The notes under the pieces: model-generated
What the model was told of the DNA's origin: nothing
Seen by the model: only the letters and a program-made list of their open reading frames with translations
Databases searched by the model: none
In this document: in pieces, positions 1 to 6,697 of the stretch
How positions within the stretch are numbered: position 1 is the first letter of the stretch
Layout: every line of letters starts with the position of its first letter
Source of the DNA: a virus
Length of the DNA: 38,147 nucleotides
Direction: 5' to 3' (one strand)
Virus record (IMG/VR): IMGVR_UViG_3300047094_000756
Location: 1-38,147 of that record
Position numbers and translations under genes: made by a program

Positions 1-1108
1 TATTTATGAGATCGTATAAAGGTTGACCGTGTCCCTCTACTCTTGAAAAGAGAATCAGAGTATTGCCTTTAAGATCTAGGGCAAGATTCTTGATAAACTT
101 ATTGCGTTTCTCGTGATTGATAATATACTGAACCTCATCCTCAAAGGTCTCAAACTTATTTGGTGGGTGTTTCAATAGAAGAATATTAATGTCCAGTTTG
201 GCAACGTGACCCTTCTGCATCAGTTCTTCTGTTCTGATGATTTTGTATGAAGGACCAAATAAACCTTCTAAAACCCATTTGTGTGTCTGAGTGCCATCAA
301 GGGTTCCTGTAAATCCAAAACGATATTTTGCATCAGAAAGTTTTGTCATTATAGATACTAATGACTTTGATTTAAACTGGTGTGCTTCATCTCCAACGAC
401 CACATTAAATCTTGAAAAATATTGTCGGGGAAGTTTGTAGATGGACTGCCAGGTCGTAATGATCACCTGAGAGTCCGTTTCTCTTTCTTTACCCGCATAT
501 ATCTTGTGGCAAAATGAACCCACATCCCACCCATAATCTGCAAAGTCTTTATACATCTGTTCTACAAGGGATGTCGTCGGAACGACTATCAGAGTATTTT
601 GTCCTTTCTCAACGTAATATCGGACAATCGAATATATCATCAACGACTTTCCAGAGGCAGTTGGAGATATCAACAACTTTCGATTATGTTTTAAAGCGTC
701 GTATACTCCCTCAACTTGGTACTCACGGGGAGCATACTTGCAAATAGAAGTCATATAATCTTTTACACCTTCCTTTGAAATCATTTCATTGACTTCAAAA
801 GGAAGACCATAAAACTTATTGTTTACAAACTCATAAGTATAATTGTAGTCGTTACAAAATTTAGTTAATCTGTCTAACAAACCACAGTATATTTCTCCAG
901 TATTAACATTAAACAAATAAATTCGCCCATCCCACCATTTATTTTTATATGCTGGTGAAAATTTTGCGTTAGGAACTTCAAATTGGAATGCGTCTCTTAG
1001 TTCATAATAGATATGAGGTTCTGCTTTTACTTGTAAAAAAACTTCATTCTTTTTTGAAATAATAATGTGCCCATTAGAGGTGCTTCGTTGACCTGTATTT
1101 TCCATCAT
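1..1108 (-). CDS. uvsW: UvsW recombination helicase (partial, 3' end beyond left edge)
   Basis: This is the T4 UvsW-type superfamily 2 helicase, which branch-migrates recombination intermediates, unwinds R-loops and drives the switch to recombination-dependent replication. About 369 codons are visible; T4 UvsW has about 500, so the C-terminal third lies off the window. The N-terminal region reads HIIISKKNEVFLQVKAEP and later WWDGRIYLF, as in the UvsW substrate-recognition domain. Helicase motifs follow: Walker A SPTASGKS at residues 148-155, motif II DEAH at 240-243, and a motif III-like FTGTLDG soon after. The start is uncertain. A stop (TGA) lies at 1118-1120, then two in-frame ATGs at 1108 and 1105; both lie inside the end of the upstream nuclease gene and lack a clear ribosome binding site. 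The first residues (MMENTGQRSTSNG) have no T4 counterpart that I recall. Confidence 0.93.
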   Translation of the reverse strand, partial: MMENTGQRSTSNGHIIISKKNEVFLQVKAEPHIYYELRDAFQFEVPNAKFSPAYKNKWWDGRIYLFNVNTGEIYCGLLDRLTKFCNDYNYTYEFVNNKFYGLPFEVNEMISKEGVKDYMTSICKYAPREYQVEGVYDALKHNRKLLISPTASGKSLMIYSIVRYYVEKGQNTLIVVPTTSLVEQMYKDFADYGWDVGSFCHKIYAGKERETDSQVIITTWQSIYKLPRQYFSRFNVVVGDEAHQFKSKSLVSIMTKLSDAKYRFGFTGTLDGTQTHKWVLEGLFGPSYKIIRTEELMQKGHVAKLDINILLLKHPPNKFETFEDEVQYIINHEKRNKFIKNLALDLKGNTLILFSRVEGHGQPLYDLIN

Positions 1109-1727
1109 AAATTCTATTCATTTGTTTTTTGTTGGAAAATGAACGACCTTCTTTAATATATCTTATTGCGGTGTTCCTTCCTATACCATATTTATCCATC
1201 GCCCAACGAGCAGCATCATTAATACTTTTAAATTTTATTCCTTCAATTTCAATTTCAATTCTTTGACTATTGGAATTTAATTTGCTATTAGATACTTCTA
1301 TTTTTTTATTTACATTCTGATTTTTCCAACCTTCTTTAATTTTTTGACTTCTCCATCTTTTATGCTCTTCACTTTCTTTTCTACCTAGTGTTGATAGTCC
1401 ACATTTTATTTTCGTCTCTTCTGTATGCTTATATCCAAGTATTCCCTCACCACCTAATGTAGAATTATATTCTGGTTTTAGTTCTTTTATCAATCTAGGT
1501 TCTTCTACATTGAGTAAAAATTTTTCTTCTCCTTCCAAAAGGATTTCAAAAGAAAAATTTTCTTCCCCATATTTTCTTATTGCTCTGATAATAGGTTGAT
1601 TATTTTTTCTTTCAGAACGAGCAGATGATAGGTGTTGATTAAATCTACGCATAGGGATTTTTTGACCTGTAAACCCTATGTAAAATTTTTGATTTATATT
1701 ATTAGTTATTTTGTATATAAATGCCAT
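1074..1727 (-). CDS. GIY-YIG homing endonuclease (Seg-like)
   Basis: This 217-residue protein is a free-standing homing endonuclease. The GIY-YIG nuclease domain occupies about residues 1-90: IYK at 4-6, YIG at 16-18, a conserved arginine in RRFNQH, and the usual KYGEENFSFEIL segment. A NUMOD3-type DNA-contact motif follows (GYKHTEETK and GRKESEEHK, about residues 98-125). A C-terminal helix-turn-helix of the NUMOD1/IENR1 kind follows that (GIKFKSINDAARWAMDKYG, about 163-181). Such enzymes cut phage genomes lacking the insertion and spread their own gene. It sits between the 228-residue leader-bearing gene and uvsW, with its own late-promoter box and a terminator just upstream. Its last 35 bases overlap the start of the uvsW reading frame. 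Base composition is strikingly AT-rich, in keeping with a mobile gene. Confidence 0.9.
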   Translation of the reverse strand: MAFIYKITNNINQKFYIGFTGQKIPMRRFNQHLSSARSERKNNQPIIRAIRKYGEENFSFEILLEGEEKFLLNVEEPRLIKELKPEYNSTLGGEGILGYKHTEETKIKCGLSTLGRKESEEHKRWRSQKIKEGWKNQNVNKKIEVSNSKLNSNSQRIEIEIEGIKFKSINDAARWAMDKYGIGRNTAIRYIKEGRSFSNKKQMNRIYDGKYRSTKHL

Positions 1728-1749
1728 AGAGCATTTTTCCGTCCCATAT

Positions 1750-1757
1750 TATTTATA
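1750..1757 (-). promoter_or_regulatory. T4-type late promoter box TATAAATA
   Basis: An exact TATAAATA on the minus strand lies 22 bases before the endonuclease ATG at 1727. It sits just behind the terminator at 1757-1782, so the endonuclease could be transcribed even when upstream transcription stops. The match to the T4 late consensus is direct; its use is inferred. Confidence 0.65.
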
Positions 1758-1782
1758 ATAAAAAAGAGGCATTTCTGCCTCT
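1757..1782 (-). terminator. Rho-independent terminator after the 228-residue gene
   Basis: On the minus strand a 7-base-pair stem (AGAGGCA/TGCCTCT) with a GAAA loop is followed by a run of six T and an AT-rich tail. The upstream arm touches the TGA stop codon of the 228-residue gene (1782-1784). It should end the uvsY-228-residue transcript. Confidence 0.85.
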
Positions 1783-2468
1783 CAGTCTGCAAGACCAATA
1801 CCACTTATTCCATATCTGTCACCTGGTTTATGTCCAACATCCATTTTAAATCCAATTCCAGGACGTCCTAAATTTGGTAATGATGAAGAACCACCTCTTG
1901 TTCCTCTGGGTTTGGGGAGTGGTTTTGGTTGTGTACTAGCAGATTTTATAACTGCAAACGGATCATCGCCAACAGAAACGCCACTTACAGATTGTCTATA
2001 AAGTTTTGGACCTTTTGGTGTTGAACCTTGACCAGATGATCCTGCTGCTGCTCTTCTTTCATCTCTAACAGAAGGAGTTAAAGGATTTTGAGTGCTTCTA
2101 ACTGGTTGATAAGTTCTTGTGAGTGAACCACTACTAGTCTTCACTGCATTTGGTGGAGTTGGTCTACTTCTAATTGGATTCTCTCTTGTTCTTTGCGAAT
2201 GTTTTGTTTCTGGATAAATTCCTTGTGCTCTTTGTTTTGCGTAATTGAATAAATTATGTAATGTATCTAAACTAGTTTGTCCAGGTTTTAAATTACCAAA
2301 ATCTCTTCGACGATCTGCAAGTTCTTGTGGACTTGGATTTGAAGAAGTATATGGTGCAGACAAACTTGTTGGAGTATTTCGAGAACGGTTAATAATTTCT
2401 TGTGTTCTTATACCCAATCTTGTAGAAGTTGCCCCCGCCTCTGATATAAACTCTCTAAAAGTTTTCAT
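1782..2468 (-). CDS. Putative packaged internal head protein with capsid-targeting-like leader
   Basis: This 228-residue protein has no enzymatic fold that I recognise. It begins MKTFREFISEA, very close to the T4 internal-protein leader (MKTYQEFIAEA as I recall it), which sends proteins into the prohead and is then removed by gp21. The I-S-E/A site at residues 8-11 fits the gp21 rule (L/I-x-E) and resembles FLSE/AP in this phage's gp23. The rest is low-complexity, rich in Ser, Pro, Thr, Arg and Gly, with almost no hydrophobic core and a net basic look, as expected of a disordered DNA-associated internal protein. It follows uvsY by 18 bases and ends in a terminator. A CTAAATA box lies 16 bases before the ATG. 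The packaged role is inferred; an unrelated disordered virion protein is the alternative. Confidence 0.6.
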   Translation of the reverse strand: MKTFREFISEAGATSTRLGIRTQEIINRSRNTPTSLSAPYTSSNPSPQELADRRRDFGNLKPGQTSLDTLHNLFNYAKQRAQGIYPETKHSQRTRENPIRSRPTPPNAVKTSSGSLTRTYQPVRSTQNPLTPSVRDERRAAAGSSGQGSTPKGPKLYRQSVSGVSVGDDPFAVIKSASTQPKPLPKPRGTRGGSSSLPNLGRPGIGFKMDVGHKPGDRYGISGIGLAD

Positions 2469-2483
2469 TTAACTTTTTATTTT

Positions 2484-2490
2484 TATTTAG
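2484..2490 (-). promoter_or_regulatory. Possible late promoter variant CTAAATA
   Basis: CTAAATA overlaps the uvsY stop codon and lies about 16 bases before the ATG at 2468. The same heptamer, often embedded in the previous stop codon, occurs at 4078, 9570 and 17821. It differs from the T4 consensus only at the second base. Confidence 0.4.
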
Positions 2491-2918
2491 TTAAACCCTG
2501 CTTGGAACCTATGCCACTCAATAGCATTTTTGATTTGGAATGTTCGATTAGAAATAGTCTTAATAACTTCTTCTAAAAACTTCAACATAATGTCATAGTA
2601 TCTTATTTTGAGTTCTACTTTACTTAACTTCTCATCGCCATCCATATGCCTCTGCAATGCCTCTTTGTCCCGAACTTTATATGGGAACGGTTCTTCTTCA
2701 TAAACCTCTATGGGTGCCTTTCCAGTGTAGTAGTTATACCTTTCAAGTTTAACTCTATTGTAAGTCTCTCTTGCTTTTTCTCGCAACAAAGTGATTGTAT
2801 TATAAATGGTATAATACTTGGAGTGAAGTTGAGGAATTTTTAAAGACTCATCGTGTAAATTATCAGGATCAATGACAGAATCTCTCTGCCACATCTCCTG
2901 AATTTCATCAAGATTCAT
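2487..2918 (-). CDS. uvsY: UvsY recombination mediator
   Basis: This 143-residue protein matches T4 UvsY (137 residues) in length, charge pattern and position next to uvsW. UvsY loads the UvsX recombinase onto single-stranded DNA covered by gp32 and is needed for recombination-dependent replication. Diagnostic features are the N-terminal helix MNLDEIQEMWQRDSVID, the LHDESLKIPQLHSKYY segment, and a mixed-charge C-terminal helical region ending near NAIEWHRFQAGFN. Its ATG overlaps the stop codon of the gp3-like gene (ATGA), which suggests translational coupling. A recombination gene in a late structural transcript fits the late-stage role of recombination in replication. Confidence 0.9.
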   Translation of the reverse strand: MNLDEIQEMWQRDSVIDPDNLHDESLKIPQLHSKYYTIYNTITLLREKARETYNRVKLERYNYYTGKAPIEVYEEEPFPYKVRDKEALQRHMDGDEKLSKVELKIRYYDIMLKFLEEVIKTISNRTFQIKNAIEWHRFQAGFN

Positions 2919-3454
2919 TTAATCGAACTAGTTATAGTGTATACAGTATACTTGAAAGATGCCTGTGCTGTAAAGTACTGGATGTCAGTTGGTGTGGCAT
3001 CAAAATCAAGAGAACTTAATGATGTTGGGAATAAATCTAAAAACTTAACTTTTGCAACTTCTCTATAATTACTGTTCAGAATACGTAAAGTTCCATCACT
3101 GAATGCTTCCAACATATCTCTCTGACCAGCATCATCTGTGGTCAAATTTTTAAATTGTTGAGTTGTTTCTGGAAATCCAAGTCCAGTTAACCATTCATAC
3201 ACTGCAATATAATTTTCCATATTCTCATCAACAATAAACCTAAGAGTTAAATCTCCATAGGTTAATTTTTCACCTGGTACGTCAATATCCTTTAAGTATG
3301 AAGGTTGTATTGTAGTTGCAAGAGAAATCTCTGGTATTCTGGCACTATTGGCAAAGAAATCTACTTGGGGATATTTTGCCAAAGTAAATTTAAACCCAAC
3401 AGTTGTTAGAAAATTTCTATTTGAAATTTGTCCAGGAAAATTACAATTAGACAT
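2915..3454 (-). CDS. gp3-like tail completion / sheath stabiliser protein
   Basis: This 179-residue protein occupies the place where T4-like cyanophages usually carry gp3, between gp23 and uvsY. Its length equals that of T4 gp3 (about 176). The pattern F..TVGFKFTLAKYPQVDFF, then the conserved DLTLRFIVDENMENYIAVYEW block at about residues 68-88, is typical of the tail-tube-fold family that caps the tube end. T4 gp3 terminates the tail tube at its head-proximal end and helps anchor the sheath. The start codon overlaps the preceding stop (TAATG) and its own stop overlaps the uvsY ATG. An additional tube-like virion protein is possible, since gp3 and gp19 share a fold. Confidence 0.7.
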   Translation of the reverse strand: MSNCNFPGQISNRNFLTTVGFKFTLAKYPQVDFFANSARIPEISLATTIQPSYLKDIDVPGEKLTYGDLTLRFIVDENMENYIAVYEWLTGLGFPETTQQFKNLTTDDAGQRDMLEAFSDGTLRILNSNYREVAKVKFLDLFPTSLSSLDFDATPTDIQYFTAQASFKYTVYTITSSIK

Positions 3455-3894
3455 TATTTTTTCCAGTTAAAGATTGATTTTGGTTTTTCTGGATATTTAA
3501 AAATAGGACTTAGTTTTGGTTTTGGTAATGGTCCGACTTTAAGGGTTCTTGCACCAAATTCTTTATAATTTGGATAACCGAGTTGTTGAGTGGTTCCTGT
3601 TGTCAAATCATACTCTCTATTACCGTGATATGGACCCCTATCAATAACAGGTGCAGTCACTGATCTTCCAGTTCTCGGATCTGTAATTCTTACCTGAGTT
3701 CCAAGTGGTAAAGTTTTGTGAGCAACTCCTCTTGTTTTTGGAGTTAAAACAGTTCCATCTGCTGTCTTGTTTCCGTAAAGTCCTGGACCATAAGAACTAG
3801 TTTCAACATTTTTGTCCGTTGACTCTGGTCTTTTGGTCCACTTAAATATTGAACTTGGTTGTGCTTGTTCTTGAAACTGTTTAAAAGTTTTCAC
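3454..3894 (-). CDS. RlpA-like double-psi-beta-barrel protein with possible head-targeting leader
   Basis: This 146-residue protein starts at a GTG (3894) three bases after the previous stop; MKTFKQFQ only reads as an N-terminus from there. Residues about 34-118 form an RlpA-type double-psi beta-barrel: SSYGPGLYGNKTADGTVLTP, RGVAHKTLPLGTQVRIT, the hallmark VIDRGPYHGNREYDLT, and the LGYPNYKEFGARTLKV end. Bacterial RlpA is an outer-membrane septal lytic transglycosylase acting on peptide-free glycan; the aspartate of DRGP and the histidine of AHKTLP are conserved here. There is no signal peptide or lipobox. Instead the N-terminus resembles the T4 internal-protein leader, though without a clean I/L-x-E site. 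A short motif recurs three times: SSIFKWTKRP, SPIFKYPEKP and KSIFNWKK. Cell-wall cleavage by a virion protein is inferred. Confidence 0.75.
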   Translation of the reverse strand: MKTFKQFQEQAQPSSIFKWTKRPESTDKNVETSSYGPGLYGNKTADGTVLTPKTRGVAHKTLPLGTQVRITDPRTGRSVTAPVIDRGPYHGNREYDLTTGTTQQLGYPNYKEFGARTLKVGPLPKPKLSPIFKYPEKPKSIFNWKK

Positions 3895-3897
3895 TTA

Positions 3898-4056
3898 TCA
3901 GTCGGCAATGATTAGATTGAACCACGCTTCACTCATACCTGAGATAATGCTATCAGCAGACTCTTTGTCTTCTGCATAACCTTCACTGATTAGGTGCTCA
4001 ACAACTCTTTCGTAGTTCTTATGAATTTCTTGTGATTGTCTTGGAGTTGGTTTCAT
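3898..4056 (-). CDS. 52-residue conserved cyanophage protein
   Basis: A short gene coding for 52 residues (MKPTPRQSQEIHKNYERVVE to NLIIAD). It is acidic and mostly helical, with no cysteine or membrane segment. It lies between the gp23 terminator and the RlpA-like gene, with a possible late promoter 22 bases upstream and an in-frame double stop (TGA TAA) directly before the next GTG. I recognise it as the kind of small protein found beside gp23 in T4-like cyanophages but know no function. The clean reading frame, promoter spacing and tight coupling to the next gene support it. Confidence 0.75.
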   Translation of the reverse strand: MKPTPRQSQEIHKNYERVVEHLISEGYAEDKESADSIISGMSEAWFNLIIAD

Positions 4057-4077
4057 TGTTACTACTAGTTTTATTTT

Positions 4078-4084
4078 TATTTAG
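4078..4084 (-). promoter_or_regulatory. Possible late promoter variant CTAAATA
   Basis: CTAAATA sits directly after the gp23 terminator T-run and 22 bases before the ATG of the 52-residue gene. A terminator followed at once by a promoter would let the downstream set be controlled apart from the very strong gp23 transcript. Confidence 0.45.
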
Positions 4085-4085
4085 A

Positions 4086-4114
4086 TAAAAAAAGACCCCC
4101 CTTTCGGGAGGTCT
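4086..4114 (-). terminator. Rho-independent terminator after gp23
   Basis: On the minus strand AGACCTCCC, a GAAA loop and GGGGGGTCT form a 9-base-pair stem (one G-T pair) followed by seven T. It lies about 20 bases after the gp23 stop and is the strongest hairpin I see in the window. Confidence 0.93.
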
Positions 4115-4134
4115 GACAGATATGTGAATCGAGA

Positions 4135-5532
4135 TCACATTAAATTGGTAACCTTGACTCTTCTGTAGTAACGGTTTGCGTTACGATCAAGACCAGCACC
4201 GCTGATTGCGCTAGTACCCTGCGAGAATGGGTTAGCAACAATTCCATAACGAGTCTTGAAGCCGATCTTAGGCTGGAAGGTGTCCTGACCAACTGCACGT
4301 ACCATCTGGAGAGGTACATATGGGCAGTAGAACAGACCAGCATCATAAGGAGAAGAACCTTTATAACCAACAACGTAGTACTGGTTAGCAGATACGTTTG
4401 CAGCATAAGGATCGATATAAACACGATACTTACCTTGCAGAACACCAGCGAAGGTGTTACCAGTGTCATCAACGTTGAGGTTAGCGTTGAGTGCAGGGGT
4501 GTAATCAAGAACACCTGCCATGGTGAGTGCCGAAGCAACGTCAGCAGAGCAGAGGATCATGTTACCCTTGCCACGACGAGTTCTCTGGGCGATAGCGTTT
4601 GCGTCACGCTCGATCTGGAAGATCAGACCCTTGAACTTCTCAACTGACCAACGACCGTTGGAGTCAACGTCGAGGTCGAAAGTACCAGCGGTAGCAACGT
4701 TTGCCTGAGCACCAGACTCAGCAACGTTATAGATGGTACGGATAACTTCGCGGTTGATTTCAGCGAGGATCTCAGTGCTGAGGATGTTAGCAAGCTCAGC
4801 TTCTGCATTCAGACCGTGAATTGCCTTCAGGTCTTGTGCGAGTTCGAGCGAGTACTCAGCTTTCAGAGCACGTGACTTAGCAGTAACGGTGACTTTCTCG
4901 ATCGAGAATGCCATCTCGTTAAAGTGGTCGCCACTGGTCTGACCAAGATTCTCTGCATCATCGGTACGCATACCCTGACCTACGTTGTAGGTAGTTGCGT
5001 CACCGGTTGCAGGATAGGTAGCATCCAGAAGACCAGGATTGGTTCCACGCTGAGTGGTTGTACCCATACCAACGTTACCTGCGGTAAATCCGTTGGTGAG
5101 GTTGAATCCGCTGTCCTGTCCAGAGAATGCAGTATCTGCTTCGTTGAACAGTGCTTCGGTGCCGCTCATGTTGGTGTACTTAGAGCGCATTGCGAAGATC
5201 AGTCCAGTAGGACCGTTCATTGGTTGAACGCCAGCGAGGTCATAAGCGACCAGGTTAGGCATTGAACGTCTAATCAGGGAGATCAGAACAGGGTCGAAAC
5301 CAGCAACAGGGGCAGAAGCACCAGCAGAGAAACCTGCATTAGCGCCACTGTTGGTGTTTACGGTTGGAGCTTCGGAGAGGAATGCTCTCTCTTCACGAAG
5401 TTCTCTTTCTTGGTTTTCAAGCAGGATTGCGGTTACCGCTCTACGATGTGAATCTTTGATTGGATCAAGACCATCATAGTCGAGGATTGGTGCCCACTTC
5501 TCCTGCAGATGCTCGGCATTGAACATTTGCAT
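4135..5532 (-). CDS. 23: Major capsid protein gp23
   Basis: This 465-residue protein is the T4-like major head subunit, which forms the hexameric shell. Hallmarks are FDPVLISLIRRSMPNLVAYD at about residues 79-98, VQPMNGPTGLIFAMRSKY just after, and the C-terminal region with QMVRAVGQDTFQPKIGFKTR and YGIVANPF. T4 gp23 is 521 residues. The N-terminal propeptide is visible, and FLSE/AP (cut after Glu54) fits the gp21 protease rule. The start at 5532 is preferred over the second ATG at 5526 because GAGG lies 10 bases before it. Codon use is clearly richer in G and C than in the neighbours, as expected of the most highly made protein. No TATAAATA box lies directly before it, so transcription probably comes from the gp22 promoter or further up. 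A strong terminator follows. Confidence 0.98.
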   Translation of the reverse strand: MQMFNAEHLQEKWAPILDYDGLDPIKDSHRRAVTAILLENQERELREERAFLSEAPTVNTNSGANAGFSAGASAPVAGFDPVLISLIRRSMPNLVAYDLAGVQPMNGPTGLIFAMRSKYTNMSGTEALFNEADTAFSGQDSGFNLTNGFTAGNVGMGTTTQRGTNPGLLDATYPATGDATTYNVGQGMRTDDAENLGQTSGDHFNEMAFSIEKVTVTAKSRALKAEYSLELAQDLKAIHGLNAEAELANILSTEILAEINREVIRTIYNVAESGAQANVATAGTFDLDVDSNGRWSVEKFKGLIFQIERDANAIAQRTRRGKGNMILCSADVASALTMAGVLDYTPALNANLNVDDTGNTFAGVLQGKYRVYIDPYAANVSANQYYVVGYKGSSPYDAGLFYCPYVPLQMVRAVGQDTFQPKIGFKTRYGIVANPFSQGTSAISGAGLDRNANRYYRRVKVTNLM

Positions 5533-5584
5533 TTGATTTTTACCTCTTTTTAAAAAGTGTTGTTGTTTGAGTATAATCTAAAAA

Positions 5585-6667
5585 TCACTTTTTAGAAGCT
5601 CTTGAAAGAGTCTGTAAGTAAGCAGCCATCATTGGAGAAATGGACTCATTAAGAGCCTCTTTCTCATCTGTGGTTACTTCTTCCGAAAGATTCTCACTTG
5701 CGCTTCTTTGAGTACCAGCGTTTGATGGGAAATATGATTCCCTCAGAGTTACTAGCTTCTCACGATAGTCTGCTTCACTTTCAAACTCAACATTTTCAGC
5801 AAGAGAAGCGAGTTTGTCCTTCTGAGAAAGTGCGAGACCCTCAGCGACATCTGCAAAGATTACATCAGCAACCGACTCAGCTAATCTTCTATTCAGAGCA
5901 ACGTTTCTTTCGATTTGCTCGTTGAGTTTTTCTTCCATTTCATCAAGTTTATCTACCATGCTCTCGATTACATCATATCTATCTTCAGGGATTGTTACAT
6001 AATGATCTTCAAAAAGACTCTTCATTCCTACAAGGAATGATTCAGTCATTTCGGTCTTAAGACCGTGCTCTACTGCGAGTGCATTCTCTTGGAACCACTC
6101 ATCAGCAACATACTCAAGATAAGAATCAACTCTTTCGGTGAGTTGAGTCTTAATTGCATCAAGCTCTTCTACAAGAGCAGCAGCATACGATTCTTGAAGG
6201 GATTCTTTGATTTCAGCAACTCTTGATTTAATTGCTGCCTCAAAGATTGTACGTGCTTTCTCTTGGAATTCTTCAGAGAGTTCTTCACCCGCTAGAAGAG
6301 CATTAACATCTTCTTCGATGTTGAAATCTTCTTCTACGACTTCTTCTTCTTCCTCTTCAACTTCCTCTTCACCACCTTCTTCGCCACCTTCAAGATCCTC
6401 TTCCTCTTCAGTCTCCTCTTCGATGACTTCTTCCTCTACTTCGGTCTCTTCTGCTCTTACCGCTTTTGCGTTAACAACATCTTTGACCTGAGCAAGAGTT
6501 GCGCCAGGAGTTTTGAGTGCTGCTGAATCGTCGTCTGGACGATAATTATCAGGAGTAGGACCGCCGAGATCTTCAACTGGAATACCAGCCGAAGGCATTG
6601 GCTCAGCAGGTGCAGCCCCTTTGGTTACTACGTTTTCCATTTCTTGTAAATTGCTACCAACGGACAT
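5585..6667 (-). CDS. 22: Prohead core scaffolding protein gp22
   Basis: This 360-residue protein lies between protease gp21 and major capsid gp23, exactly as in T4. Scaffold gp22 fills the prohead core and is then degraded by gp21. The sequence fits: no cysteine, very acidic, long helical and coiled-coil stretches (for example EDRYDVIESMVDKLDEMEEK), and L-x-E sites such as ELSEEFQEK. About residues 75-120 form an almost pure Glu tract with some Val and Gly, encoded by imperfect GAA/GAG repeats. T4 gp22 is 269 residues; the N-terminal 110 residues, including the acid tract, account for most of the extra length. A TATAAATA box lies 31 bases before the ATG. Confidence 0.9.
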   Translation of the reverse strand: MSVGSNLQEMENVVTKGAAPAEPMPSAGIPVEDLGGPTPDNYRPDDDSAALKTPGATLAQVKDVVNAKAVRAEETEVEEEVIEEETEEEEDLEGGEEGGEEEVEEEEEEVVEEDFNIEEDVNALLAGEELSEEFQEKARTIFEAAIKSRVAEIKESLQESYAAALVEELDAIKTQLTERVDSYLEYVADEWFQENALAVEHGLKTEMTESFLVGMKSLFEDHYVTIPEDRYDVIESMVDKLDEMEEKLNEQIERNVALNRRLAESVADVIFADVAEGLALSQKDKLASLAENVEFESEADYREKLVTLRESYFPSNAGTQRSASENLSEEVTTDEKEALNESISPMMAAYLQTLSRASKK

Positions 6668-6697
6668 TTTTGTTTAGATTCTGTGATAATCTATATT

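Noticed and set aside
514-747. Plus-strand open frame opposite uvsW, and similar plus-strand frames throughout
   Set aside because: Every plus-strand frame lies opposite a recognised minus-strand gene, shows no family features and has no late promoter in front.
1757-1782. Hairpin as a possible tRNA or small RNA
   Set aside because: It is a short simple stem with a tetraloop and T-run, which is a terminator; no cloverleaf can be drawn here or in the other gaps.
2915-3454. Second tail tube gene (gp19 paralogue)
   Set aside because: It shares the tube fold pattern, but position before uvsY and length fit gp3 better, and a clear gp19 lies at 9573-10163.
4140-4538. A 132-codon open frame on the minus strand inside gp23, and a 61-codon one at 4623-4808
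   Set aside because: Both are out-of-frame shadows of gp23. Its higher GC content and codon bias leave few stops in other frames, and their products are low-complexity Leu/Ser/Thr/Val sequences.
6207-6491. Plus-strand Ser-rich frame opposite gp22
   Set aside because: The serine run is simply the complement of the GAA/GAG glutamate tract of gp22.
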